From NCBI GenBank assembly GCA_938015295.1, contig CALLQB010000054.1, positions 1 to 64,000 on the forward strand: 64,000 bases of DNA, given 5' to 3'. A model generated the notes under the pieces. That model saw only the letters and a list, made by a program, of their open reading frames with translations. It was not told the origin of the DNA and searched no databases. A program made the translations under genes and the position numbers. Positions 44,184 to 52,129 of this stretch are shown here, one piece after another. This DNA comes from an uncultured Acidimicrobiales bacterium. Its GTDB lineage: Bacteria > Actinomycetota > Acidimicrobiia > Acidimicrobiales > SHLQ01. How positions within the stretch are numbered: the stretch's first letter is position 1; each line of letters starts with the position of its first letter.

Positions 44184-45664
44184 AGGTCAGCGTAGAAGAA
44201 CGACGCCGCGCAGTAGAGCGTTTCGGTGTTGCGATGGCCGCTCATGCACGCCTCTCCGGTGCCTGGACCGGCCATGAATGTCGAAGCGTCCTCTGACTCG
44301 AACTTGCGGTCGTCAACTTTCACGTAGTCGATCTGCAGGTTGAAGTCGTTGTAGCCGTCATCGGAGTCGTTCATGAACGCTGCCACCAGCTTGCCCGTGG
44401 GGAGCGAATCAAGTTTGACCCGGTAGGTGCGCCACGTGTTGGTGACCGTGATGTTCGCAATGATGGTTGTACCAATACGCATCGTCATCTTTTCGCCGCC
44501 GGTGTGCCCCTTTGCGCGAACACGAACTACGTGGTTGGTAGGGGCTTCGTCAACGGCTGGCTCTTCAGACAGGTAGGGGTCGGCCGGCATCGCCGTGGCT
44601 GCACCGTCGCCAATGACGACGTAGGTAAACACGCCGCCACAAGCGATACGTTCGCTCTTACGGAAACCCGGCGAACAACCAGCGCCCGACGTCCATGCAC
44701 CCTGCGAGTAGGTCGAATCGGCTTCCGACTCGTAGAGCGCCCCGTTGACCATCACGTAGTCAACCCACAGGTTGTAGTCGATCTTTCCGTCGTAATAGTC
44801 GTTGGTGAACTCGATCGAGACGGGGCCGGTGAGTCCGGCATCGGCCGTGTACTCGAAGTTCGCGTATTCCGCGCCTGCGGTTCCGGTTCCTACGATCGTG
44901 TCGCCGATTCGAACGTCGAACGTTTCGGCAGAGCGTTCGCCCTTGGCCCGTACGACGATTTCGTGAAGTTCCGGCGCCGGTACCGCAGGCGTCACCTCCA
45001 CATAAACATGCTCACTCGAACCATGCTCAGACACCGCACGAACATTCAACCCAACCTTCGTGCCATTCACCAGACCCGACACCTCACAAAACAGCGCCGG
45101 CCCCTTACAAAAAACTTCTCTCGTACTCGGATTCGTCACCACAAACTCCAACGACAAACCAGAACCCACATCAGCAGGCAACGCCCACTCCAACAACGCC
45201 CCACCATCAACCGGCGACCCAACAAGATCCCGAGGCGACGACGGCGCAACCTTCGGCACCGCAGGCGTCACCTCCACGTAGGCGTGCGGGCCAAGACCGC
45301 CACCGGTTACCGTCGCGACGCTAAACCCGTACTTCTTGTCGTTAGTCAAGCCATCGATATCGCAGTATTCGAGAATGTCATCGCAGTGCACCACCTTGGT
45401 GCTCGGGTTGATGACTCGGTACGAGAGCAACGAATGGCCTGCAAGGTCAGACGGCGCGTCCCAGGTAATCCGAGCTCCACCGTCCGCTGGTACCGCCTGG
45501 ATGTTCGCCGGGGCGGAAGGCAGCGACGCCGCCGATCCCACGGCATCGCTAGGCGAAGACTGTCCCTGCGCCGAAATCGGCGACGCGAATGCGACCAGGG
45601 CAACAATCAAGGAGATGCCGCCCACAATGCCAAGTACTTGAATCGATCGGGTACGAAGTTCCAC
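44180..45664 (-). CDS. Secreted protein with two FN3 domains and two carbohydrate-binding domains
   Basis: The product has 494 residues from GTG 45664, which follows GGTGGGGAC. Residues about 1-34 are a signal peptide (VLGIVGGISLIVALVAFASPISAQG). Two fibronectin III domains follow (about 50-135 and 138-228), each ending YVEVTPAVP. Two copies of a jelly-roll domain resembling CBM36/CBM60-type xylan-binding modules follow (about 232-345 and 385-494), each with 'VRAKG', 'IDYV', 'FESE' or 'YESE' and a Cys pair. No catalytic domain is seen, so it probably binds polysaccharide outside the cell. The second FN3 domain is written in strikingly different codons. Confidence 0.82.
   Translation of the reverse strand: MELRTRSIQVLGIVGGISLIVALVAFASPISAQGQSSPSDAVGSAASLPSAPANIQAVPADGGARITWDAPSDLAGHSLLSYRVINPSTKVVHCDDILEYCDIDGLTNDKKYGFSVATVTGGGLGPHAYVEVTPAVPKVAPSSPRDLVGSPVDGGALLEWALPADVGSGLSLEFVVTNPSTREVFCKGPALFCEVSGLVNGTKVGLNVRAVSEHGSSEHVYVEVTPAVPAPELHEIVVRAKGERSAETFDVRIGDTIVGTGTAGAEYANFEYTADAGLTGPVSIEFTNDYYDGKIDYNLWVDYVMVNGALYESEADSTYSQGAWTSGAGCSPGFRKSERIACGGVFTYVVIGDGAATAMPADPYLSEEPAVDEAPTNHVVRVRAKGHTGGEKMTMRIGTTIIANITVTNTWRTYRVKLDSLPTGKLVAAFMNDSDDGYNDFNLQIDYVKVDDRKFESEDASTFMAGPGTGEACMSGHRNTETLYCAASFFYADL
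44982..45277. repeat. 20-bp direct repeats bounding an FN3 unit with atypical codons
   Basis: The same 20-bp sequence occurs at 44982-45001 and 45258-45277, 276 bp (92 codons) apart and in frame. It encodes the shared VEVTPAV end of the two FN3 domains. The segment between has G/T-rich codons on the coding strand (TTG, GTT, GGT, TGT), unlike both flanks, which favour C-ending codons. Confidence 0.75.
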
Positions 45665-45804
45665 GTCCCCACCGCCTTTCAGGAGAAGGTACGATTCGCC
45701 TGTCGGCCCTTGACCAGCCGATATGAGCCAAACAGCCCAGATTCTCTGGTTCGATCGACCTAGAGGGCTACAAGGGCTGGCCAACGGTTGGGTACGCTCT
45801 CGCC

Positions 45805-46215
45805 ATGCCTCGAAGCAACCTTCTCACTGCAGTCACCTCGGCAACTTTCGCTGGCGCTGGTGTTGCCCACTTCATGAAACCCGACTTTTTCGAGGCCGTG
45901 GTACCCGACTGGTTCCCGAGCAAAAGGCTCGCTAACCACGCCTCCGGCGCGGCCGAACTTGCGCTAGGCCTAGGACTCCTCCACCCCAAAACTCGCCGCG
46001 AAGCTGGCTGGGGTCTACTCGCCCTCACCGCCGCTGTGTTTCCTGCGAACATCGACATGGCCGTAAACAATGTCGACATTCGCAAAGACGAGAACGGCAC
46101 GTATCAACGGTTCCCTGGTGAGGTGCCAGACGCTCGGAACTGGATTCGTCTTCCGTTCCAATTGGTGTTCGTCGCCCTCATTTGGAAGGGCGCCGGCCTC
46201 GGTCAGAGCCGATGA
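45805..46215 (+). CDS. DoxX-like small membrane protein
   Basis: The product has 136 residues. It has about four hydrophobic spans and the DoxX-like pattern AGVAHFMKPDFFEAVVPDWFP near the start, GAAELALGLGLLHPKTRREAGW, and FPANIDMAVNNVD. Members sit in the membrane and are often linked to quinone or thiosulfate metabolism, but this subgroup has no firm role. The stop overlaps the next start (ATGA). Confidence 0.8.
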   Translation: MPRSNLLTAVTSATFAGAGVAHFMKPDFFEAVVPDWFPSKRLANHASGAAELALGLGLLHPKTRREAGWGLLALTAAVFPANIDMAVNNVDIRKDENGTYQRFPGEVPDARNWIRLPFQLVFVALIWKGAGLGQSR

Positions 46216-47057
46216 CTCAAGCGTCGTTCGATCCGACCATTGCCCGGCGTACCTGGCGAACCGCTGAGGCGTATCACGGCATCATCTACTTCGCCCCCGA
46301 AGCCCACGCCGAATACAAGACCTTGGGTCTCCGACGGATGTCAGGCTATTTTGCGTCGCGATCTGCAGCGATGGGGGCCGTCACTGCCGACGTGGTCATC
46401 GCTACGTTCTTTAACTTCCACCCTCAACTGGTCCGCGACGCGATGTCGGGTGTGTGGGATTCGGTCTCACCAGCCGAGGTGCACGCGGCGAGGGTCCGCG
46501 GCGCCGACGGAGTCTTGCGCCGTTTACTGACCGGCGGAGTCGACAGTGCCGACATCGGCGAAGCAGCAGAACTGGCCCGGGCTGCAGCGATGGTCGCGAT
46601 CGCGCATCTCGAGGGGCGACCGCTTTTTGCCGCTCACTCGGCTCTGCCCTGGCCTGACGAACCTCATCTGGTGTTGTGGCATGCCCAGATGTTGCTGCGC
46701 GAGTTCAGAGGCGACGGCCATATTGCGGCGCTCACCGTCGAAGGGCTCAGCGGACTCGACGCGCTCATTCTCCACGCGGCCAGTGGTCAGGTCAGCCGCC
46801 CGGTGTTGCAGACAAGCCGCCAGTGGTCCGACAAGGAATGGGCGAATGGCATCAGCGCACTCAACCAACGAGGCCTTGTCGACTCCGCTGGCGGGTTCAC
46901 CGACGTTGGTCGCGCGTTGCGTGAACGTATCGAAGACCGTACCGACAGCCTTGCGGCTGCCCCCTACGAAGCGCTGGGCGAGCAACGATGTGCTCGTCTG
47001 CGAGCGTTGGTTCGGCCCTTTAGTCAGCAAATCGTGGCCGGAGGCGGGTTCGCCTGA
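46212..47057 (+). CDS. SCO6745-family protein
   Basis: The product has 281 residues from ATG 46212, which overlaps the DoxX-like stop. The signature of this actinobacterial family is clear: RRTWRTAEAYHGIIYFAPEAHAEYKTLGLR, RSAAMGAV, VVIATFFNFHP, and a C-terminal winged-helix-like part SRQWSDKEWANGISALNQRGLVDSAGGFTDVG. Its biochemical function is not known to me. The C-terminal wing suggests DNA or protein binding. Confidence 0.8.
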   Translation: MTQASFDPTIARRTWRTAEAYHGIIYFAPEAHAEYKTLGLRRMSGYFASRSAAMGAVTADVVIATFFNFHPQLVRDAMSGVWDSVSPAEVHAARVRGADGVLRRLLTGGVDSADIGEAAELARAAAMVAIAHLEGRPLFAAHSALPWPDEPHLVLWHAQMLLREFRGDGHIAALTVEGLSGLDALILHAASGQVSRPVLQTSRQWSDKEWANGISALNQRGLVDSAGGFTDVGRALRERIEDRTDSLAAAPYEALGEQRCARLRALVRPFSQQIVAGGGFA

Positions 47058-47067
47058 CGTGCCCGTC

Positions 47068-47475
47068 TCATTCGTCTGAAAGGGCCACCACGGCGGTGCC
47101 GGTCACCACGTCTTCGCCGTCGCGTTGCAAGGTGATGGTGCACGTGGCCCGACGTTCGCCGTCGACTTCGTCGATACTGTCGACGATGCCGGTCGCGACG
47201 ACGTTGTCATCATCGAGGACAGGCCGACCAAAGGCCACCTGCAGTCGGCGTATGCAATGTGGCCCCTGCCATGCCATCAACATGTTGGCGATGTAGCTGA
47301 GGTTGAGCGGACCTTGGTTGATCACCTGACCGCCGTACCCAATGGCTTCGTTGGCGTCTCGGTCCCAATGCACCGGATACGGGTCGCGAAGGATCGCCGC
47401 CATCGTCTTCATTCTTTGCGCGTCGACGCGCTCCATCGCCCACTTCGGAATCTGTGCGCCCTCGTGGATCGTCAT
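47068..47475 (-). CDS. MaoC-like dehydratase, second subunit
   Basis: The product has 135 residues, a single hot-dog domain. The R-hydratase-type pattern is seen as RDPYPVHWDRDANEAIGYGG followed by INQGPLNLSYIANML. It probably pairs with the protein encoded just upstream to form a heterodimeric enoyl-CoA hydratase. Its ATG overlaps that gene's stop (ATGA at 47472-47475). Confidence 0.8.
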   Translation of the reverse strand: MTIHEGAQIPKWAMERVDAQRMKTMAAILRDPYPVHWDRDANEAIGYGGQVINQGPLNLSYIANMLMAWQGPHCIRRLQVAFGRPVLDDDNVVATGIVDSIDEVDGERRATCTITLQRDGEDVVTGTAVVALSDE

Positions 47476-47933
47476 CGACGTAGTCTCCAGAAGTTCGTTA
47501 CCCGAGCTGCGATGTTGCCGTCAGGTTCAGTGAGATCGATCGAGAAGACAAACCTGTCATAGATACGTCCGGCATCGGTGCTGCAACGCTCGACGTCGAC
47601 AACTCTGCCGTCGACGCGATAGTCAACGTCTTCTCGCAACGGTTTGAAGTACTCCCAGTCGTAGCCGTCGAGACCGACCGAACCGGCCCCCTCGACCCGA
47701 CCGAGGGCAAAGAGTGCGGCAATCGTCATCCCGCTACCTTGAATCGGCACGTGAAAGAGGGCGATCGGGTGCACGGTTCCGTCGGGCAGCTGATCAAACC
47801 CGGTGCAATCGGTCAACAGCCAGTTTTCCCAATGCTCGATGCGCCGCGACCCGCCGGGGAACTCGTGACCGATCAGGGCCAGCATGTCTGCCTCTGGCAC
47901 AGCGTCTTCAACGTCGGTTTCGACCGGCGACAT
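47472..47933 (-). CDS. MaoC-like (FAS1-type) dehydratase, first subunit
   Basis: The product has 153 residues. It resembles the N-terminal hot-dog half of FAS1-type or Mycobacterium-like two-subunit hydratases: HENWLLTDCTGFDQLPDGTVHPIALFHVPIQGSGMT and GLDGYDWEYFKPLREDVDYRVDGRVVDVERC. In heterodimers this half usually lacks catalytic residues and holds the acyl chain. Together with the partner subunit it could hydrate bulky enoyl-CoA such as steroid side chains. That link is inference, supported only by the surrounding P450s. Confidence 0.75.
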   Translation of the reverse strand: MSPVETDVEDAVPEADMLALIGHEFPGGSRRIEHWENWLLTDCTGFDQLPDGTVHPIALFHVPIQGSGMTIAALFALGRVEGAGSVGLDGYDWEYFKPLREDVDYRVDGRVVDVERCSTDAGRIYDRFVFSIDLTEPDGNIAARVTNFWRLRR

Positions 47934-47983
47934 AGCGACCTTTCTTCAACGAAATTTTCACCCACAACACCCAATTAAAGTAA

Positions 47984-48029
47984 CTCTGCGTCAACAGATC
48001 CGGTAGTTGTCGGTTCTATTGATGCAGAG
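47984..48029. promoter_or_regulatory. Hairpin or operator between amidohydrolase and dehydratase genes
   Basis: CTCTGCGTCAA (47984-47994) and TTGATGCAGAG (48019-48029) are inverted with one mismatch, 24 bp apart. It lies after the amidohydrolase stop and before the dehydratase start on the minus strand. It could be a terminator of the first unit or a wide operator for the second. Confidence 0.4.
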
Positions 48030-48068
48030 CGACCGTCAGGGTCACTTTCGAGCAAAATTTCGGGGTGG

Positions 48069-49400
48069 TTAGATCGGTTCGTTGTAGGCGATGTCGTGGG
48101 TCAACGACTTTGCGGCCCAGGCCGACACCTTCGCCCCTTTGAGCGGCGACCACTCGGGCCATGGCTGCTCAAGATCGATCTGCACCCCTCGCGAAATCAC
48201 GGCGTGCATGCGGCTTCGGTCGTTGAGGATACGAATGTCAGCGAGCGGGTCGCCATCGATAACCAGAAGATCGGCGAATCGGCCTTCCTCGACAGTTCCA
48301 AGGTCGCCTTCGGCTCGCATTGCCAAGGCATTATTCTTCGTTGCACAACTAATGGCCTCAAGTGGGGTCAACCCGAGAGCGTCGACAAACACCTCCATCT
48401 CGCGACCGTGCCAGTGCCCATAAGGTGTTAGCGCAAAGCCGCTTTCTGACCCACACAACATCGGAACTCCGGCGTCGTATGCCTTGCGCATCATCTTTCC
48501 GGTGGCTTCGATCTCGCCTCGAAAAACACTTTCCATTCCTGGACTAGCGCCGACACGCTCGCCGAAATCAGCAAGGTTTGCCAAAAACGTAAAAGTCGGG
48601 CAGATAGCCGAGCCGTTGGCGAGAACCGCCTCGAGACCTGCGTCATCCATAAATGAAGCGTGAAGAATCAGATCGACTCCGGCCCGCGCTGCCCACACAA
48701 TCGACTCGGTGTTTCGGCAATGCGCGGCCACCGGAACGCCGAGTTCGTGAGCGGTGTTACAGACCGTGCGCATCTCGTCCTCGCTCCACACCGGAAGCTC
48801 GCCAGGGCTCGTTGGGATCGAACCCGTGGCATGGATTTTGATCCAATCAGCACCCGTCTTGATATGGCGACGGGTCCACGTGATCATCTCATCGCGGGTG
48901 TTTACCACTCGCGCATAGCCGACAATTCCCTCATCGGGAATCAACTTTCCGGCGGTTCCGCCGACCGACGTGACCAAAGCCTGCACGCCGGTCGAAATCC
49001 TTGGCCCGGCGATCAGACCGGCATTCACCGCATCGCGAATCGAAGGCCCCATCTCGAAAAGCGTGTCGGGATCCATGATCGAGGTAACACCGGCCAGCAA
49101 CATCTTCTGGAGGTTCTTTGCCGTAGCAAAAGCCGCAAGCGTCGGGTCACGGTGAAAGAACAACTCGTCGTTAGATGCCACGTCGTCGAAGGTGCAATGG
49201 ACGTGGCTGTCGATCAACCCCGGCATCACGGTCTTGCCGCTCGCATCGATAACGGCCGCGTCGGCATCGGCCAGACCCGCAGCCGCCTTGCCCACAGCAA
49301 CGATTCGGTCAGGCTCAACCAACACATCGGTCGCAGCCCGGGCATCGGCGCCGGTACCGTCGATCAACGAACCGCCAGTAATAAAAATCTGCGATGACAT
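48069..49400 (-). CDS. Metal-dependent amidohydrolase
   Basis: The product has 443 residues from ATG 49400. It has the amidohydrolase plan: N-terminal small domain, the metal-binding IDSHVHCTFDD (HxH), a possible carboxylated Lys in DWIKIHATG, His in AAHCRNTES and LILHASFMDD, and a C-terminal return to the small domain. At the final metal Asp position it reads CGSESGF, with Glu where Asp is usual. It resembles imidazolonepropionase or Xaa-Pro-dipeptidase-like amidohydrolases. It follows two P450 genes with a 4-bp gap, so it likely hydrolyses their product or substrate. Confidence 0.85.
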   Translation of the reverse strand: MSSQIFITGGSLIDGTGADARAATDVLVEPDRIVAVGKAAAGLADADAAVIDASGKTVMPGLIDSHVHCTFDDVASNDELFFHRDPTLAAFATAKNLQKMLLAGVTSIMDPDTLFEMGPSIRDAVNAGLIAGPRISTGVQALVTSVGGTAGKLIPDEGIVGYARVVNTRDEMITWTRRHIKTGADWIKIHATGSIPTSPGELPVWSEDEMRTVCNTAHELGVPVAAHCRNTESIVWAARAGVDLILHASFMDDAGLEAVLANGSAICPTFTFLANLADFGERVGASPGMESVFRGEIEATGKMMRKAYDAGVPMLCGSESGFALTPYGHWHGREMEVFVDALGLTPLEAISCATKNNALAMRAEGDLGTVEEGRFADLLVIDGDPLADIRILNDRSRMHAVISRGVQIDLEQPWPEWSPLKGAKVSAWAAKSLTHDIAYNEPI

Positions 49401-49404
49401 GGCA

Positions 49405-50637
49405 TCAGCCTTTCGGGAACAACACCGGATACCGACCAAAGTACGGGCGGGATGTCGATGCATCCATTTCTGGCGGATCATCCGGATCGGCGACTGCGCC
49501 ATGATCGAACAGATACTGGACAGCGCCCGGAACCAGACCGAACAAGTGATCTTCGAGATCGGCACCGTCACGGAACACCAAACCGGCAGCCATGTCCTGG
49601 CCAATGCACGCATGCATCCCCGACCCGAAGCTCAAACCGTAGGGAGGAACCCCTTCGGGCACCTCTCGCCGTGGATTGAAATCGGCGGCATCGTCGCCAA
49701 ACACCGCCGCGTCGCGATTAACGCTGATGAGGTCGATGACAACCTTGCCACCTTTGGGAATCTGGATGCCGGGTGTCAGATCGATGTCGGACAAGGCCCA
49801 CCGCATAGCTGTAGGGCTCGATGGCTGCAACCGGATGGTTTCGTGGGTGGCCCGCTGCACAAAGAGCCGATCGGTGCGGACCAAGTCGGTGTCTTCGGGA
49901 TGATCGGCCAGCCAACCGAGAATGTTGTGGCTCACCCGGGTGAAAGCCGTGGCCGAAGTGTGCGCCCCAGCGAGCAGGTAAAACGATACTTCGCGCCGAA
50001 TAGCCTCATAACTAATGCCCAGTTCTTCCTCGTTTCTCAGGAGCACGGTCAAGACATCTTTGGGAAGATCGTCTTCGGTGATCTCTCCTGCTGCAAGCTT
50101 GGCTAAGGCTTCACGGCGTCGCTCGATGCCCGGTTTCAGAAACTCGTCGCCGAACTTGTCGAGCGCGGCGCTGACCTCAGCTTCTTTCGCTGCCTTGTCG
50201 CCGGTGTAGTGGGCAAGCGTCGCGCCTTCGATAAACGAACCGAGGTAGTCGTATAACCGAAAGGTTTCCTCAGGCGTACCTTCCGGGCGGTCAACCCCAG
50301 CGGTATACGCTGCGAGGTTCATCATGAGCTGATGCCCAAGCGAAACCAACTCAGCCTTTCCCTCAGCGATGTACGGATCGACGGTTTCCTCGATGATCGG
50401 CGGAAACAGGCTGCGTTCGTAGTGAAAGAAGGTCTCGCGCCGATACAAGCGGTTTTCAACCCGTCGGCGTGCCCGATGTTCTTCGGCATGCAGATTGACC
50501 AGCACGTCTTCCATGATGACTTCGCCAGCGTCGTACAACGCCTGGCGAAGATCCTTCTGCCGGTAGGCCATCCTCGCCTCGTCGTACGAGGTGATCGTTA
50601 CGATCTCTGGCTCCTCGATCACCGCTTGCTCAGCCAT
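49405..50637 (-). CDS. Cytochrome P450, tandem copy 2
   Basis: The product has 410 residues. It has the I-helix LLAGAHTSATAFTR, ExxR in HETIRLQPSSPTAMR, and haem loop SFGSGMHACIGQDM. It lacks the long N-terminal lead of typical P450s and starts near the B-helix region (YDEARMAYRQKDLRQALYDAG), like its neighbour, so the two belong to one subfamily. Its 5' end overlaps the upstream P450 by 8 bp. The operon order is P450, P450, amidohydrolase. A ferredoxin gene is divergent from the pair. Confidence 0.9.
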   Translation of the reverse strand: MAEQAVIEEPEIVTITSYDEARMAYRQKDLRQALYDAGEVIMEDVLVNLHAEEHRARRRVENRLYRRETFFHYERSLFPPIIEETVDPYIAEGKAELVSLGHQLMMNLAAYTAGVDRPEGTPEETFRLYDYLGSFIEGATLAHYTGDKAAKEAEVSAALDKFGDEFLKPGIERRREALAKLAAGEITEDDLPKDVLTVLLRNEEELGISYEAIRREVSFYLLAGAHTSATAFTRVSHNILGWLADHPEDTDLVRTDRLFVQRATHETIRLQPSSPTAMRWALSDIDLTPGIQIPKGGKVVIDLISVNRDAAVFGDDAADFNPRREVPEGVPPYGLSFGSGMHACIGQDMAAGLVFRDGADLEDHLFGLVPGAVQYLFDHGAVADPDDPPEMDASTSRPYFGRYPVLFPKG

Positions 50638-51820
50638 TGACGTGCTCTCCTTGTGTGCTTGTTCGCGTTACCCAGTAGTTGCCGTGGTGGGCCCGAGTCG
50701 ATGAGCGCAGCTCTTCGGGCGGTCGATGGGCATCAGGAACGAATCCGTCGTCGAGAAGCGCTTTGAGCATGATGGCGACCGTGCCGTACAACGGCCGTCC
50801 GATGCTGTTCTCGTCGGGAGGCACGCCCCCATCGAGTTCCTGGCCGATACAGGTATGGATGCCGCCACCGAAGCTATTCCCCCACAGCGGAATGCCATCG
50901 GGCAGAGATCGATTTGGGTTGAAGTCGTTTGCATCTGTGCCAAAGATGTCGGGGTCGCGGTTGGCCGACATAAGGTCGAACTCGACCAAGTCACCTTCGT
51001 CGACCGAAATGCCTGCGGTGACGTCGCAAGCGGCCGTGGCTCGTCGAAGCGCTACCGGGCTCGCTGGCCAGAGTCGAAGCCCTTCGTGGACTACCCGTTG
51101 TAGCAATTCGAGGTCTTCGGCCGCATCTGCCGGCGTCATAGCCTGACTCGGTAGCCAGTGGAACAACAGATCGAAGCTGTGCACGAGGGCGTTCGCTGTC
51201 GAGTGCGCTCCGGCCTGCAGGTAAAAACCGATCTCGCGCAGCACCATTTCGTGGGTCAGTCCGAGCTTGTCCTCGTTGGCCAGCAACACACTAAGCACGT
51301 CATGGCGAGGGCATTCGCCGCCGCCGCGAGCTGCAATCGCCGGTTGCAGCAGGTCGTTGTCGAGTTCGTCAAATGCAGCCTCGACTTCTCTCAGAAGCTC
51401 GTCTCGGTCGCGAGTTGAGTGCGCCATCGTCGCCCCCTCGGACAACTTCGAGGTCAGTCGATGCACCGTGTCGGTCTGGGTAGGGTCGGCTGGGTCGACG
51501 TCGAGCCCAGCGATTGTGGCGGTGAGGTTCATAGCCAGCCGGTAGCCAATGTTCACCAAGTCGCCCTCGCCTGCCGCAACAAAGGGGGCCAAAATGGAGC
51601 TGACAGCTGGACCAAGCACGTCATATTCCCAGTGCTCGAACACCTCGCGACGAAAGAGTCGGTTCTCAAGGCGTCGACGGTCGCGGTGCTCGGTGCCGTG
51701 CAGGTTCAAAAGACAGTCGCGCAAGGGGCCGTCGTCGTTTCCGTACAGCGCTTGGCGTAGTTCCTTGCGGCGATAGGCGTCGCGTAGCTCGGTCCACCGC
51801 GTCAACGTAATAGTCGACAA
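50630..51820 (-). CDS. Cytochrome P450, tandem copy 1
   Basis: The product has 396 residues from TTG 51820, chosen because AAAGGGG lies 6 bases upstream; an ATG at 51862 is weaker. Shared motifs with its neighbour are RWTELRDAYRRKELRQALYG, DCLLNLHGTEHRDRRRLENRLFRREVF, the I-helix QAGAHSTANAL, HEGLRLWPASPVALRR and haem loop SFGGGIHTCIGQEL. The two are paralogues from a tandem duplication that have since diverged. Both probably act on one pathway, with electrons from the nearby 3Fe-4S ferredoxin. Confidence 0.88.
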   Translation of the reverse strand: MSTITLTRWTELRDAYRRKELRQALYGNDDGPLRDCLLNLHGTEHRDRRRLENRLFRREVFEHWEYDVLGPAVSSILAPFVAAGEGDLVNIGYRLAMNLTATIAGLDVDPADPTQTDTVHRLTSKLSEGATMAHSTRDRDELLREVEAAFDELDNDLLQPAIAARGGGECPRHDVLSVLLANEDKLGLTHEMVLREIGFYLQAGAHSTANALVHSFDLLFHWLPSQAMTPADAAEDLELLQRVVHEGLRLWPASPVALRRATAACDVTAGISVDEGDLVEFDLMSANRDPDIFGTDANDFNPNRSLPDGIPLWGNSFGGGIHTCIGQELDGGVPPDENSIGRPLYGTVAIMLKALLDDGFVPDAHRPPEELRSSTRAHHGNYWVTRTSTQGEHVNG

Positions 51821-51879
51821 TGAAAACCCCTTTGAATTAGCGTCGATCCAAGCACGAACCATCGAAGGGCGCAAGAACG

Positions 51880-52089
51880 ATGAAGCTCGAAGTTGACCGC
51901 GAGATGTGCATGAGCGCAGGCCGTTGTGTCCTCGACGCTCCAGAGGCCTTTCAACTCGACGAAGACGACGAACTCGTAACGGTTCTTCCGGGTGCTGCCG
52001 ACCTCAGCGTTCTCGAATTCCAACTCATCGCCGACCGCTGCCCCAGCGGCGCCATCTCCCTTACAACCCAGGAGGGGTCAGGCACATAA
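51880..52089 (+). CDS. 3Fe-4S ferredoxin for P450
   Basis: The product has 69 residues, the standard size. The cluster Cys are CMSAGRC (C-x5-C) and the later CPSG, the pattern of P450-partner ferredoxins in Actinobacteria. It is divergent from the tandem P450s with 59 bp between the starts, so one control region likely drives both. Its last codons and stop lie within the left arm and loop of a strong hairpin. Confidence 0.93.
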   Translation: MKLEVDREMCMSAGRCVLDAPEAFQLDEDDELVTVLPGAADLSVLEFQLIADRCPSGAISLTTQEGSGT

Positions 52090-52103
52090 AGTGCCTGACC
52101 CCT
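52073..52103. terminator. Perfect 13-bp hairpin at the convergent ends
   Basis: AGGGGTCAGGCAC (52073-52085) and GTGCCTGACCCCT (52091-52103) pair perfectly around loop ATAAA. It lies between the ferredoxin and the giant surface-protein gene, whose stop is 27 bp further on, and can act on both strands. Just after it come CCTAAGG (52101), CCTTAGG (52114) and CCTTAGG (52128), a second small symmetry. No U-run is present. A palindrome of this kind could also be a scattered REP-like element. Confidence 0.75.
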
Positions 52104-52129
52104 AAGGATGACCCCTTAGGGATGGCGCC

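Noticed and set aside
44504-45763. A 419-codon plus-strand frame opposite the FN3 protein
   Set aside because: It is an Arg/His-rich shadow of the real gene without family similarity; part reads TRTRHHK-like from the odd codon block.
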